Of a DNA stretch of 59,446 bases, positions 27,435 to 36,142 are shown one piece after another. Under the pieces are notes generated by a model, which did not search any database, was not told the origin of the DNA, and saw nothing but the letters and a program-made list of their open reading frames with translations. Position 1 is the first letter of the stretch. Every line of letters begins with the position of its first letter. This DNA comes from Chloroflexota bacterium (GTDB taxonomy: Bacteria > Chloroflexota > Anaerolineae > Anaerolineales > DRMV01): NCBI GenBank assembly GCA_011322445.1, contig DRMV01000009.1:1-59446 (forward strand), written 5' to 3'. The position numbers and the translations under genes were made by a program.

Positions 27435-28193
27435 TCATCTTCCATGGTTACCTCCTTGAGATTGGTCTAAAGCACTCAACTCGGCTTGGAAGACATAACG
27501 ATCGCCGCGATAAGCCGATTCAGTGTATTCAAAGGGGCGCCCCCAGCGGTCGTAAGTGATACGCTTGTTGCGCAACACAGGGGCTCCAGCAGGAATCTGC
27601 AAAAGATCCTGCTCGCGCCGGCTACAAAGGTCTGCGCCGATTTTCTGGACGGCCCGCGCAGGCGCAAGATGGTATTTCTCCGAAAGAATCTGGTACAACG
27701 AGCGGTTCTCAAAATCTTCCTGCAAGAGCGCCTCGACGCCATTGAAATACAAATGGCTGGTCTCAAGGGCAATGGGTTCGCCCCCCGCTAACCGCAACCG
27801 TTCCAACAGCACAATTTTCTTTTCTGGGGTGATTTGCAAAGCCCGCGCAACCCGCAGCGCGGGTTTAACCGCCATCAACCGAATCACGCGCGCACCCGGC
27901 TTCATGCCACGGGCCTGCATATCTTCTGTAAAACCGGTCAGCCGGGTCAAACCATGCTCAATCTTTGGCTCGGCCACAAAAGTGCCCCGCCCTGGTTCGC
28001 GGCGCAACAGGCCCTCAATGGCAAGTTCCTGCAAGGCTTGCCGGGCCGTCATCCGACTGATATGGTATTGCTCACTCAATTCACGCTCCGAAGGCACCAT
28101 ATCGCCTGGTTTCCATTCACCCGAGGCGATTTTCTCGCGCAAGAGTTCCTTGAGCTGAAAATAGAGCGGCAAAGGGTAAGTCTTATCGAGCAT
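27435..28193 (-). CDS. nagR: GntR/HutC-family regulator, NagR/DasR type
   Basis: 252 residues: N-terminal winged helix-turn-helix (LYFQLKELLREKIASGEWKPGDMVPSERELSEQYHISRMTARQALQEL, in two parts) and C-terminal UTRA effector domain (VIRLMAVKPALRVARAL..., ERLRLAGGEPIALETSHLYF, QIPAGAPVLRNKRITYDRWGRPFEYTESAYRGDRYVFQ). The length and UTRA ending match NagR/DasR, which sense glucosamine- or GlcNAc-6-phosphate. A DasR/NagR-type operator overlaps its own -10 box (28239-28254), so it very probably represses itself and the whole transporter-hydrolase-MurQ operon that follows. Confidence 0.92.
   Translation of the reverse strand: MLDKTYPLPLYFQLKELLREKIASGEWKPGDMVPSERELSEQYHISRMTARQALQELAIEGLLRREPGRGTFVAEPKIEHGLTRLTGFTEDMQARGMKPGARVIRLMAVKPALRVARALQITPEKKIVLLERLRLAGGEPIALETSHLYFNGVEALLQEDFENRSLYQILSEKYHLAPARAVQKIGADLCSRREQDLLQIPAGAPVLRNKRITYDRWGRPFEYTESAYRGDRYVFQAELSALDQSQGGNHGR
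27461..27476 (-). promoter_or_regulatory. Second NagR/DasR-like operator inside the regulator gene
   Basis: ATTGGTCTAAAGCACT matches 13 of 16 positions of the DasR consensus AGTGGTCTAGACCACT (consensus from memory). It lies in the last codons of the regulator gene, just before the binding-protein gene, where it could act as a roadblock or auxiliary site. Coding constraint may explain it instead. Confidence 0.35.
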
Positions 28194-28238
28194 GATGGAC
28201 CACGCCTCCCGGAGGTTGGACAGAATGTATAGTTGTTC

Positions 28239-28254
28239 AGTGGTCTATACCAAT
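28239..28254 (-). promoter_or_regulatory. NagR/DasR operator (dre-type site)
   Basis: AGTGGTCTATACCAAT is a near-palindrome (TGGT-N4-ACCA core) that follows the DasR/NagR site consensus closely. It overlaps the -10 box of the promoter read towards the regulator gene, the classical position for repression. Confidence 0.75.
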
Positions 28255-28280
28255 ATAGCAAATTTAACAGCCCGTGTCAA
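28252..28280 (-). promoter_or_regulatory. Promoter of the nagR-transporter-murQ operon
   Basis: On the minus strand TTGACA (28275-28280), a 17-bp spacer and TATATT (28252-28257), about 60 bp upstream of the regulator start. It is one of the best sigma-70-type matches in the window. Confidence 0.8.
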
Positions 28281-28336
28281 GCGACTTTACGCCCTCAGCG
28301 GCATTTCCCTCTCGCTGGGGCACCAAGAGACCACAC

Positions 28337-29374
28337 CTATACGGTTTCGGTCACCTTGCGCAAGCCACGCGGCCGCTCTGTATCGTAACCTTTCGCCAAA
28401 GTCAGATGGTAAGTGAACAATTGAGCCCCCACCACGCTCACTAAAGGCGTCAACCATTCAGGCACTTCCCGAGGAAGGCGCAACGGCACCTCAGCCCAAG
28501 AAAGCACTTCGTCGTCATCAGAGATCACCACCAGTTCCGCGCCCAACGTATCGTGCAAGTAACGCAACAAGTCACGCATCGAATCCAGCACCGCGCCGGA
28601 AGGCGCAACGGCCAGCACCGGATACCCCTTGCCCACCACCGCGACCGGCCCATGCTGGAAATCGGCCGAGGAATACGGCTCAGCAGCGATGTAGGTGAGT
28701 TCCTTCAGTTTAAGCGCCCACTCGAATGCTGTAGCGTAATTGTAGCCCCTCCCCAGCACCACGCACTGGGTCACGTACCGGTAGCGGACGACGGCGCGGG
28801 CAATATCGGCTTCCAACGCCAACATGGCATCCATCCACCGCGGCACCTGGTCCAACGCCTGCTGCATGGCCTCATCTTGCGCCAGTGCGGCCGAAAGCAG
28901 GGCAATCGCCGCCAGTTGGGCCGTGTAAGTTTTCGTAGCCGCCACACTCTCTTCCCGCCCGGCCTGAATATCCAGCACCCATTCAGCCACGCGCGCCAGG
29001 GGCGATTCAGGAGCATTGGTAATCGCCAAAGTGAGGTTACCCTGCTCACGACCGTGTTCAATCACACTCACGATGTCAGGTGAGCGCCCCGATTGGGAAA
29101 TGCCCACCACCAACGCTTCGCGCAGCCGCGGCGGCCGGCGGTAAAGCGTAAACAGCGAAGGAGCGGCCAAAGCCATCGGAAGGCGATTGTGGGCTCCCCA
29201 GAGATAATTGGCGTAGCGGCCGGCGTTGTCGGAAGTGCCGCGCGCGGCCAGGAAGGCAAAGCGAGGGTCAGTCCGGCGAATTGCGGCAGCAATTTGCGCA
29301 GCCGTGGGCCGTTGGGTTTCCAGCAGCCGCCGGATGACAGCCGGTTGTTCGGCAATTTCTGCGTGTAGTCCCAT
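28337..29374 (-). CDS. SIS-domain glucosamine-6-phosphate deaminase/isomerase (GlmS-like, NagB-II type)
   Basis: 345 residues equal to the isomerase half of GlmS without the glutaminase domain. First SIS unit: FLAARGTSDNAGRYANYL and LVVGISQSGRSPDIVSVIEH. Second: VVLGRGYNYATAFEWALKLKELTYIAAEPYSSADFQHGP. The ending DTERPRGLRKVTETV matches the GlmS C-terminus. Such stand-alone proteins act as GlcN-6-P deaminases (NagB-II) or fructosamine-type isomerases. Located between a PIG-L deacetylase and the nagR unit, the deaminase role giving fructose-6-phosphate fits best. GAGAGGAGAAG precedes the ATG. Confidence 0.9.
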   Translation of the reverse strand: MGLHAEIAEQPAVIRRLLETQRPTAAQIAAAIRRTDPRFAFLAARGTSDNAGRYANYLWGAHNRLPMALAAPSLFTLYRRPPRLREALVVGISQSGRSPDIVSVIEHGREQGNLTLAITNAPESPLARVAEWVLDIQAGREESVAATKTYTAQLAAIALLSAALAQDEAMQQALDQVPRWMDAMLALEADIARAVVRYRYVTQCVVLGRGYNYATAFEWALKLKELTYIAAEPYSSADFQHGPVAVVGKGYPVLAVAPSGAVLDSMRDLLRYLHDTLGAELVVISDDDEVLSWAEVPLRLPREVPEWLTPLVSVVGAQLFTYHLTLAKGYDTERPRGLRKVTETV

Positions 29375-29386
29375 GTTCTTCTCCTC

Positions 29387-30250
29387 TCACTGTACGGTAC
29401 GCGATGGCCGCAATCGCTCGATTCGCCCGGCCACCTCGTTGCGAAAACCCTCGATGAGGGTGAGCACATAGTCCAGGGGGTCCAACTTCTCTTGCTGAAC
29501 CAGGGGCGTCAGGTCCATAGCCCACGCCAAGGCCGTCGCCTGATCCACCGCGTGGGAAGCGAAATAAGTGGCGTTCACCCGCCGCCGCCCCAGCGTGGCC
29601 ACATCGTACCGTTTTCCCCCGCTGATCTGCGAATCGAACACGCCCAACAGAGCCGCTTGCAAATTTTCCTGGTGAGAAAGGTCGAACACCACCTTGTCCT
29701 CATCGCGCATCCAATCCAGGTCCCTCCACACAGCGCCGCCATACAACTTTGCGGGACGTTCTTCCCGCGGCAACATGCGGATGGCCTGAATAACCCGCAG
29801 GGCTACGGCGATATGAGTATCGTGCTTATCGGCCAGGTTATGCGTGTAAACCTCACGCGGGTGGGTGGCCCGAAGCACGGCCACCAAATCCTCCGTAGGG
29901 GGCATCGCCGCGCGCTTGACCACGCTGCTGGGGTAATCGAGCAAAATCTGGGCAGCGTATTCGCCTACAAATGCAGCTTTGCGCTGCTCTTGTCGGCGAA
30001 CCGCCCACATTTCATCGTCCGTGTAGCCAGCATACAGGCCCGCTCGCGGCGACCCTCGCCCATCGGTCACGACCACGCCGGTAAACCACTGGTCCGGCTG
30101 CTGAAAGCACGCCAACACGGCTTGCGCTGCCATAATCTCGATATCGTCCTGATGGGCAGCGATGCACAAATGGGTTGTGCGCTCTAAAGCCTGTGTTTCG
30201 GGCATGCCGTCAGGGATGTAAACTTCCGCCTGAGGCATTCGCAAGTTCAT
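29387..30250 (-). CDS. PIG-L family (LmbE-like) deacetylase
   Basis: 286 residues from the ATG at 30250 (AAGGAG upstream). The metal-site motif appears as CIAAHQDDIEI (family form AHPDDE, with the first His and the Asp pair kept). THNLADKHDTHIAVA gives the later metal His (H-x-D-x-H), and GVVVTDGRGSPRAG lies between them. PIG-L enzymes hydrolyse N-acetyl groups of GlcNAc-like substrates. With the SIS protein 12 bp downstream it would supply glucosamine phosphates from acetylated sugars, doing the job usually done by NagA, which is absent here. Confidence 0.9.
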   Translation of the reverse strand: MNLRMPQAEVYIPDGMPETQALERTTHLCIAAHQDDIEIMAAQAVLACFQQPDQWFTGVVVTDGRGSPRAGLYAGYTDDEMWAVRRQEQRKAAFVGEYAAQILLDYPSSVVKRAAMPPTEDLVAVLRATHPREVYTHNLADKHDTHIAVALRVIQAIRMLPREERPAKLYGGAVWRDLDWMRDEDKVVFDLSHQENLQAALLGVFDSQISGGKRYDVATLGRRRVNATYFASHAVDQATALAWAMDLTPLVQQEKLDPLDYVLTLIEGFRNEVAGRIERLRPSRTVQ

Positions 30251-30645
30251 CGTCACGCTCCTTATCATTCGGGTGTTGCCAAGGCAACAGGGGGGACAAA
30301 ACAAGCCACCTGCCATATACAGCGATGCCTGTCGGCAGCGCCGAGCAGGCAACAAGGGCAAGCCTCCATCTCGCCCCAGGGCAGTTAGCATTATCAGAGA
30401 GTATACCCGAAAACGGCTCGTCCCCGTGGCAGCCCCACTCTCCACGGGCACTTCCCCCTGCGGAGCCTCTCACCCCCCGTCCGCCCCGCAACCAACCGCC
30501 TACAACGCTTCGCCGAGAGCCCCCCTCGCGTGTCCTCTTCCCTCTCAGCCAGAGCGCTCGCGCGGCAGAGCCCCCCGGCGCGTCGGCTTTTCCCCAGGCC
30601 GCGCCACACCTCAGCCCTGGCGTGACAGCCCGGCCCGAAGCCCCC
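30251..30645. other. 395-bp gap between the xanthine-dehydrogenase and PIG-L genes
   Basis: Apart from the palindrome at 30274 and AT-rich boxes around 30393-30413 (GATAAT, TATACT read on the minus strand) that may be a promoter for PIG-L, I see no gene. The open frames here are low-complexity Pro/Arg/Ala shadows. Confidence 0.5.
30274..30289 (-). promoter_or_regulatory. Palindrome upstream of the PIG-L gene
   Basis: TGTTGCC-AA-GGCAACA is a perfect inverted repeat 24 bp upstream of the PIG-L start. It could be an operator or a small hairpin in the leader. Nothing in the sequence says which regulator would bind. Confidence 0.3.
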
Positions 30646-33435
30646 TCAGGCGTCGCGCGGCGAGCGGCTGGCCAACGCTTCTTGATCCACCGGCAGGCGA
30701 TCGAATCGCACCCCCACCGCGCGGTAAATGGCATTGGCAATTGCGGGCGCCGTGGGCACGCTGACAATTTCGCCAATGCCCTTGCCGCCGAAGGGGCCGG
30801 TTTCCACCGGGTGCTCCACCACGATGGGGATGATTTCCGGCACTTGCTCAAAAGAGGGCATCCGGTAGCGGGCTAAGCGGTCGGTCACGACGCGGCCTTC
30901 CTCAACGATGAAGTGCTCGGTGAGCGCGGTGCCGATGCCCATGATCACGCCGCCTTCAATTTGCCCTTTCAGCGTCAGCGGGTTGATGGCCGCCCCCACA
31001 TCCACCGCCGTCACCACCCGCAGCACTTTCACTTCGCCGGTGAGGGTGTTCACTTCCACCTCTGCGGCTTGCGCGGCGAAGGCGTAGGCAAAGTGCATGT
31101 CGCCGCTTTCGCCTAACGGCCTGGTCTCGGGCGCGTGGTAGGTGTAACGGACGCGCGGCGCGCGCCCCAAGGCGTGCATTCCCGCCGCCACCTCAGGCCA
31201 GCGGAGCAGCCGCTTGCCCAGCAAAAGGCCCTCGGGCTGCGGCCGGATTTGGTCGGGCGGAACGTCATACCGTTCCGCCAGGGTGGAGCGCAAGGCGTTA
31301 ACCAGCACCCGCGCCGCCATCCGCGCCGCGTTGCCGCTGACGTAAGTCTGCCGGGAAGCCGTGGTTGGGCCGCCGTCGGGGGTGCGGTCGGTGTCCATCA
31401 CTAACACCCGCACACCATCCGCCTCCACGCCGATTTCCTCCGCGGCCACCAACTGCAACACCGAAACCAGCCCTTGCCCTAACTCGGCGGACGAAATCCG
31501 CACTTCAAACAAGCCCTCGGGCAGCAGTTCCACCTCGGCGGTGGCCTCGTCGGGCGCGCCGCCGCCCAGCCCCGTGTTCTTGAACGCCGCGGCAAAGCCC
31601 CACGCCCGCACTTTGTGCGGCTCGCCGGGCACGGGATGCGGCGCGAAGGGGTCGGCTTCCCCTCTCAGGCGGCGCACCTCCGCGTCCACGCGGTCAATGC
31701 ATTCCAGCAGGCCCACGCTCTCCCGCAGCACCTGCCCGGTGCTGGTGGTGGAACCCACCCGCAGGGCGTTCTTGCGCCGCAGTTCCACCGGGTCAAGCCC
31801 CAAGCGCTCGGCGAGCATGTCCATCAGGCTTTCCACCGCAAAGTTGGACTGGGTGACGCCGAAGCCGCGGAACGCGCCCGCCGGCGGGTTGTTGGTGTAC
31901 ACCGCGTAGCAGTCGGCGCGCACGTGCAGCACGTCGTAAGGCCCGGCGGAATGGGTGGTGGCGCGGGTCATCACCTTCTCGCCGAGGGAAGCGTACGCGC
32001 CGGTGTCGCCGTAGAGTTCGGTCTGCACCGCGGTCAGGCGGCCATCGCGCCTGGCGCCGATGCGGACGCGAATTTGCGTGGCGTGGCGCTTGGGGTGGGC
32101 AATCAGGCTTTCGCGGCGGTCGTAGAGCAGTTTCACCGGACGGCCGGTCTTCCACGCCAGGAGCGCGGCGTGAATCTGCCCGGCGATGTCTTCCTTGCCG
32201 CCGAAGCCGCCGCCCATGGTCTGCCCCACGATGTGCACCCGCTCCTCAGGCCAGCCCAACGCCGCGGCCACTTGCCGCCGGTCGTCGTAGGGGATCTGCG
32301 AGCCGACATATACCTCCATCCGCCCGTCCTCGGTGGGCACGGCGACGCTCGCCTCGGGCTCAAGGAAGGCGTGGTCGTAGTGGGGCGTGGTGAAGGTGTG
32401 TTCCAGCACCACATCGGCCTCGGCAAAGCCCCGTTCCACATCGCCTTTGCGGACTTTGATATGCTTGAGCAGGTTGCCGGAAGGGTGCAACTGCGGGGCG
32501 TCGGGCGCAAGCGCGGCCAGCGGGTCGGCGAGCACGGGCAACGGTTCGATTTCGGCTTCAATCAGGGAAGCCGCTTCCTGCGCGATAGCACGCGTTTCCG
32601 CGGCCACAATGGCTAAGGCATCGCCGACGTAGCGGATGCGCTCGCCCACGCCGACCAGAATGGGCCAGTCGTCAATGAGCACGCCGTGGTTGCGCGCCGC
32701 GGGCAAATCCTCGGCGGTCATCACCGCGACCACGCCCTTCAGCGCGCGGGCTTTGCTCACATCCAGCCGCCGCAAGATGCCGTGGGGGACTTCGGCGCGG
32801 CGCACCGCGGCGTGGAGCATGTTCGGGAAGATGAGGTCGTCGGTGTAGCGGGCGCGCCCCGTGACTTTATCCACCGCGTCGGGGCGAATGTGGGGCCTGC
32901 CGACCACCTTGCCCGCGTAGGCCGAGGCGGGGATTTCGGGCGGGGGCAGCGGTTCGCCGGTGCGCAGACTGTGCGCGGCGGCGAGAATCGCGTCCTCAAT
33001 GGCGGGGTAAGCCCCGCAGCGGCAGAGGTTGTCCTTCAGCGCGTGGTGGATGTCCTCGGGCTGGGGGTCGGGGTTGTGTTCCAGCAGGGCGTGGGCGGCC
33101 ATGATCTGGCCGGGGGTGCAGAAGCCGCACTGGGTCGCGCCGTGCTCCACAAAGGCTTCCTGCAGCGGGTGCAGAATGAATTCGTGGTCGCGCTGCTGCG
33201 CCAGCCCTTCAATGGTGAGGACGCTCTTGCCGTCGGCGCGCTCGGCGGGGTAGATGCAGGAAAGCACCGCCTCGCCGTTCACTTCCACGGTGCACGCGCC
33301 GCACTCGCCTTCCTGGCAGCCGATTTTGGTGCCGGTCAGGCCAAGGCGGTAGCGCAGGACATCGGCGAGGGTCTCGCCGGCGTCAATGGTGAGGGTATGG
33401 GGGGTGCCGTTTACGGTAAGGGTGATAGTGGGCAT
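30646..33435 (-). CDS. Xanthine-dehydrogenase-family hydroxylase: fused 2Fe-2S and molybdopterin subunit
   Basis: 929 residues. Residues 1 to about 160 form the 2Fe-2S unit: KIGCQEGECGACTVEVNG for the plant-type cluster and GATQCGFCTPG...NLCRCGAYPAI for the second cluster. From about residue 180 comes the molybdopterin domain: GRARYTDDL, VGQTMGGGFGGKEDI, GAFRGFGVTQ and the C-terminal GGKGIGEIVSVPTAPAI with the catalytic Glu. The two are fused directly and the FAD domain is a separate gene upstream. It hydroxylates purines such as hypoxanthine or xanthine, inferred from the BMP nucleoside transporter in the same operon. Molybdenum cytosine- or mono-cofactor form cannot be told. Confidence 0.95.
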   Translation of the reverse strand: MPTITLTVNGTPHTLTIDAGETLADVLRYRLGLTGTKIGCQEGECGACTVEVNGEAVLSCIYPAERADGKSVLTIEGLAQQRDHEFILHPLQEAFVEHGATQCGFCTPGQIMAAHALLEHNPDPQPEDIHHALKDNLCRCGAYPAIEDAILAAAHSLRTGEPLPPPEIPASAYAGKVVGRPHIRPDAVDKVTGRARYTDDLIFPNMLHAAVRRAEVPHGILRRLDVSKARALKGVVAVMTAEDLPAARNHGVLIDDWPILVGVGERIRYVGDALAIVAAETRAIAQEAASLIEAEIEPLPVLADPLAALAPDAPQLHPSGNLLKHIKVRKGDVERGFAEADVVLEHTFTTPHYDHAFLEPEASVAVPTEDGRMEVYVGSQIPYDDRRQVAAALGWPEERVHIVGQTMGGGFGGKEDIAGQIHAALLAWKTGRPVKLLYDRRESLIAHPKRHATQIRVRIGARRDGRLTAVQTELYGDTGAYASLGEKVMTRATTHSAGPYDVLHVRADCYAVYTNNPPAGAFRGFGVTQSNFAVESLMDMLAERLGLDPVELRRKNALRVGSTTSTGQVLRESVGLLECIDRVDAEVRRLRGEADPFAPHPVPGEPHKVRAWGFAAAFKNTGLGGGAPDEATAEVELLPEGLFEVRISSAELGQGLVSVLQLVAAEEIGVEADGVRVLVMDTDRTPDGGPTTASRQTYVSGNAARMAARVLVNALRSTLAERYDVPPDQIRPQPEGLLLGKRLLRWPEVAAGMHALGRAPRVRYTYHAPETRPLGESGDMHFAYAFAAQAAEVEVNTLTGEVKVLRVVTAVDVGAAINPLTLKGQIEGGVIMGIGTALTEHFIVEEGRVVTDRLARYRMPSFEQVPEIIPIVVEHPVETGPFGGKGIGEIVSVPTAPAIANAIYRAVGVRFDRLPVDQEALASRSPRDA

Positions 33436-33572
33436 GGGAGGGAATTAGGGAATTAGGGAATTAGGGAATTAAGGGATTGAGGGATGTGCGACGCAATTCG
33501 CCACTCGCAATTCCTCATTCGCCACTCGCTACTCGCAATTCGCGATTCGCCACTCGCAATTCTTCATTCGCC
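33436..33572. repeat. Simple and degenerate tandem repeats between xanthine-dehydrogenase genes
   Basis: About four units of GGGAATTA (33439-33471) are followed by irregular units built from ATTCGCCACTCGCAATTC (33491-33572). The latter run into the stop codon of the FAD-subunit gene. The origin is probably replication slippage. No hairpin with a T-run is evident. Confidence 0.75.
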
Positions 33573-34433
33573 CTTCGCGCGCTCCCACGCCTTCCCCACG
33601 GTTTCGCGCAGGAGAATGCCGGCGAGGTGGCGGCGGTAGGTTTCGGTGGCGCGGTAGCGGCTGGTGCGGAAGCGGGCTTCGCGGAGCAGGGCTTCCACCG
33701 CGGCGTTCAGCGTCGCTTCGTCGGGCGTGTGGCCGCAGAGGACGCTTTCGGCGGCAGTGGCGCGGCGAGGCACCGGCCCAAACGGCCCCACGGCAATGCG
33801 GATTTGCGCGATGCGGTCGCCTTCCCGCACCAGCCAGACCGCCGCGTTGAGGATGGGCAGCGCCACGCCCTGGGGGCGCATCACGCGGCGGAATGCCGAA
33901 GCCGCCTTCCGCCGCGCCAGCGGCAGCCAAAAGCCGACCAGCATTTCCTCGTGCTTGAGCGCGGAGCGGCCGGGGCCGAGGTAAAGGTCGGCCAGGGGCA
34001 CGCGGCGGCGTCCTTGGGGGAAAGCGACCTCGGCGCGGGCATCCAACGCGAGGAGGGCAATCGCGCCGTCCGCCGCGGGAAGGGCATGAGCCACGTTCCC
34101 GCCCAGCGTGGCGACATTGCGCACCTGGTGGCCTGCCATCTGACCGGTGGCCTCGGCAAGGGCCGTGGCGTGCTTGCACACCAAAGGCGACGCCGAAACG
34201 CGGTTGAGGGGCACGCCCGCGCCAACGAAGAGTTCGTCGCCGCGGACTTCCAACGCCCGCAGTTCAGGGATTTCGGTGATGTCCACCAGTGCCTGCACGG
34301 GCGGGTGCCGCCCCTGTTGCAAATCCAGCATCAGGTCGGTGCCGCCGGCAATCAGCACGGCGGCTTCCCCTGCTTCGGCCAACGCCTGCAGGGCTTCTTC
34401 TACGGTTTTCGGGCGAAGGTGGGTGTGCCACAT
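33564..34433 (-). CDS. Xanthine-dehydrogenase-family FAD-binding subunit (CoxM type)
   Basis: 289 residues from the ATG at 34433. VLIAGGTDLMLDLQQGR and QVRNVATLGGNVAHALPAAD are the two FAD-binding motifs of this family. The C-terminal CO-dehydrogenase flavoprotein domain follows. It accepts electrons from the 2Fe-2S clusters of the downstream subunit. No Shine-Dalgarno is evident upstream, where simple repeats lie; an in-frame ATG 18 codons earlier (34487) is equally unsupported. Confidence 0.92.
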   Translation of the reverse strand: MWHTHLRPKTVEEALQALAEAGEAAVLIAGGTDLMLDLQQGRHPPVQALVDITEIPELRALEVRGDELFVGAGVPLNRVSASPLVCKHATALAEATGQMAGHQVRNVATLGGNVAHALPAADGAIALLALDARAEVAFPQGRRRVPLADLYLGPGRSALKHEEMLVGFWLPLARRKAASAFRRVMRPQGVALPILNAAVWLVREGDRIAQIRIAVGPFGPVPRRATAAESVLCGHTPDEATLNAAVEALLREARFRTSRYRATETYRRHLAGILLRETVGKAWERAKGE

Positions 34434-34537
34434 GGAGGTTGAGGGATTGAGGGGAATTAAGGGACTGGGGTATTGGGGACGGGTCAATTGGTTGATTGGT
34501 TACTTGGTCAAGGGGATGCCGAGGTAACCAGGCAACC
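34434..34537. repeat. Low-complexity repeats between the ABC ATPase and FAD-subunit genes
   Basis: GGGATTGAGGGGAATTAAGGG and GGTTGATTGGTTACTTGG-like stretches resemble the repeats at 33436. No gene or clear terminator. Confidence 0.4.
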
Positions 34538-34539
34538 AC

Positions 34540-36081
34540 TCAACCAACCCCCGCCATCAGCAGGCCCAGGCGCTCGGCGGTGGCTTCTTCCCGCGGCAGG
34601 ATGTCCATCACCTGCCCCTCGTAGAGCACCGCAATGCGGTCGGAAAGCGCCAGAATTTCGTCCAGATCTTCGGAAATCAGCAACACAGCCACGCCGGCGC
34701 GGCGTTGGGCTAACAACTGCTCGCGGACGTACTCGGTCGCGCCGATGTCCAGACCGCGGGTGGGCTGTGCGGCGATGAGCACACGAGGTTGACGCGCCAG
34801 TTCCCGCGCCAGCACCACTTTCTGGATGTTGCCGCCAGAAAGGCTTTTCGCCAAAGTGTTGCGTGAGGGCGTCTTGATGCGGAACTGCTCGATGAGGCGG
34901 TCGCTGTGCTCGGCAATGTAGCGCAGGTTGAGGAAGCCGCGGCGGGAAAAGGGCGGCTTGTGGTGCTCGCGCAAAATCAGGTTTTCGGCTACGGTAAAAT
35001 CGCCGATCATGCCGTCGCGCATCCGCTCTTCGGGGATGTAAGCCAACATGCGGTCGGTGCGCGCACCCACGGGCAGGGCGGTGACGTCTTCGCCTTCCAG
35101 CAGAATGCGGCCGGCGGTGACCTCGCGCAGCCCGGCAATGACCTCCGCAAGTTCCCGCTGGCCGTTGCCCGAAACGCCCGCGATGCCGAGAATCTCGCCG
35201 CTGCGCACCTCAAGGCTGACATCCCGCAAGCCGGGCGTGCCCCGGTCGCTTCCGCAACTGACACCTTCCAGCACCAGGCGCGGCTCGCCGATTTCGCTCT
35301 CCCCGCGCTCCAGCATCAATGACACCTCACGCCCAACCATCCAGTTTGCCAGGGTCTCTTTCGTCACCTCGCTCGTCGGGCGGGTACCGATTTTACGACC
35401 GTCGCGCAGCACGGTCACCCGGTCGCTGATTTCGATGACCTCGTGCAGTTTGTGGGAGATGAAAATCAGGGCATGCCCGTCTTGCGTCATCTGGCGCATG
35501 ATGCCGAAAAGTTCGTCCACTTCCTGCGGGGTGAGCACGGCGGTCGGCTCGTCCAGGATGAGCAACGAAGCGCCGCGGTAAAGCGCCTTGATGATTTCCA
35601 CCCGCTGTTGCTGCCCCACCGACAGTTGCCAGATGTAGGCAGAAGGGTCAATGTGCAAGCCGTAGGTCTCGGCGAGTTCCAGAATGCGGCGGGAAACCAC
35701 ATCCAAATCGGTGAGGACGCCACGGGAGGAAGGCAGGCCGAGGGCAACATTTTCGGCCACGGTGAGGGTTTCCACCAGCATGAAGTGCTGGTGCACCATG
35801 CCGATGCCGTGGGCGATGGCGTCGCTGGGGGAATGAATGGCCACACGCTCGCCGTTGATGTAAATTTCGCCCTCGTCGGGCTGGTAAAGCCCGTAGAGGA
35901 TTTTCATCAAGGTGCTTTTGCCCGCACCGTTTTCGCCCAGCAGCGCGTGCACTTCGCCCGCGTGGACGTCGAAATCCACATGGTCGTTGGCCAGCACGCC
36001 TGGGAAGCGCTTGGTAATGCCGCGCATCTCCAGCGTTTGAATGTGCTGCCGGGGCAGAGCAGAGGCGTCGGGTTGGGTCAT
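34540..36081 (-). CDS. Nucleoside (BMP-type) ABC importer ATPase with two nucleotide-binding domains
   Basis: 513 residues. First domain: Walker [10 protein letters not shown], signature [10 protein letters not shown] and Walker B LLILDEPT. Second domain: the P-loop is degenerate (GVSGNGQRE) while signature LSGGNIQKV is kept and the Walker B Asp-Glu is altered (LIAAQPTRG). This duplicated layout with one weak site is typical of RbsA- and NupA/YufO-type ATPases. It powers the two permeases encoded upstream. The ATG at 36081 is preceded by GGAG at slightly long spacing. Confidence 0.95.
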   Translation of the reverse strand: MTQPDASALPRQHIQTLEMRGITKRFPGVLANDHVDFDVHAGEVHALLGENGAGKSTLMKILYGLYQPDEGEIYINGERVAIHSPSDAIAHGIGMVHQHFMLVETLTVAENVALGLPSSRGVLTDLDVVSRRILELAETYGLHIDPSAYIWQLSVGQQQRVEIIKALYRGASLLILDEPTAVLTPQEVDELFGIMRQMTQDGHALIFISHKLHEVIEISDRVTVLRDGRKIGTRPTSEVTKETLANWMVGREVSLMLERGESEIGEPRLVLEGVSCGSDRGTPGLRDVSLEVRSGEILGIAGVSGNGQRELAEVIAGLREVTAGRILLEGEDVTALPVGARTDRMLAYIPEERMRDGMIGDFTVAENLILREHHKPPFSRRGFLNLRYIAEHSDRLIEQFRIKTPSRNTLAKSLSGGNIQKVVLARELARQPRVLIAAQPTRGLDIGATEYVREQLLAQRRAGVAVLLISEDLDEILALSDRIAVLYEGQVMDILPREEATAERLGLLMAGVG

Positions 36082-36142
36082 TGCAGCATTTTCTCCAGGG
36101 TCGGGGCGCAGGGTTGCTGCGCCCCGACCGAAAGGCAAGGCG

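Noticed and set aside
29387-30451. Longer N-terminus of the PIG-L protein
   Set aside because: The extra 67 residues are Cys/Arg-rich without a start signal; AAGGAG supports 30250.
33436-33572. CRISPR-like array
   Set aside because: Units are short and irregular with no unique spacers and no cas genes nearby.
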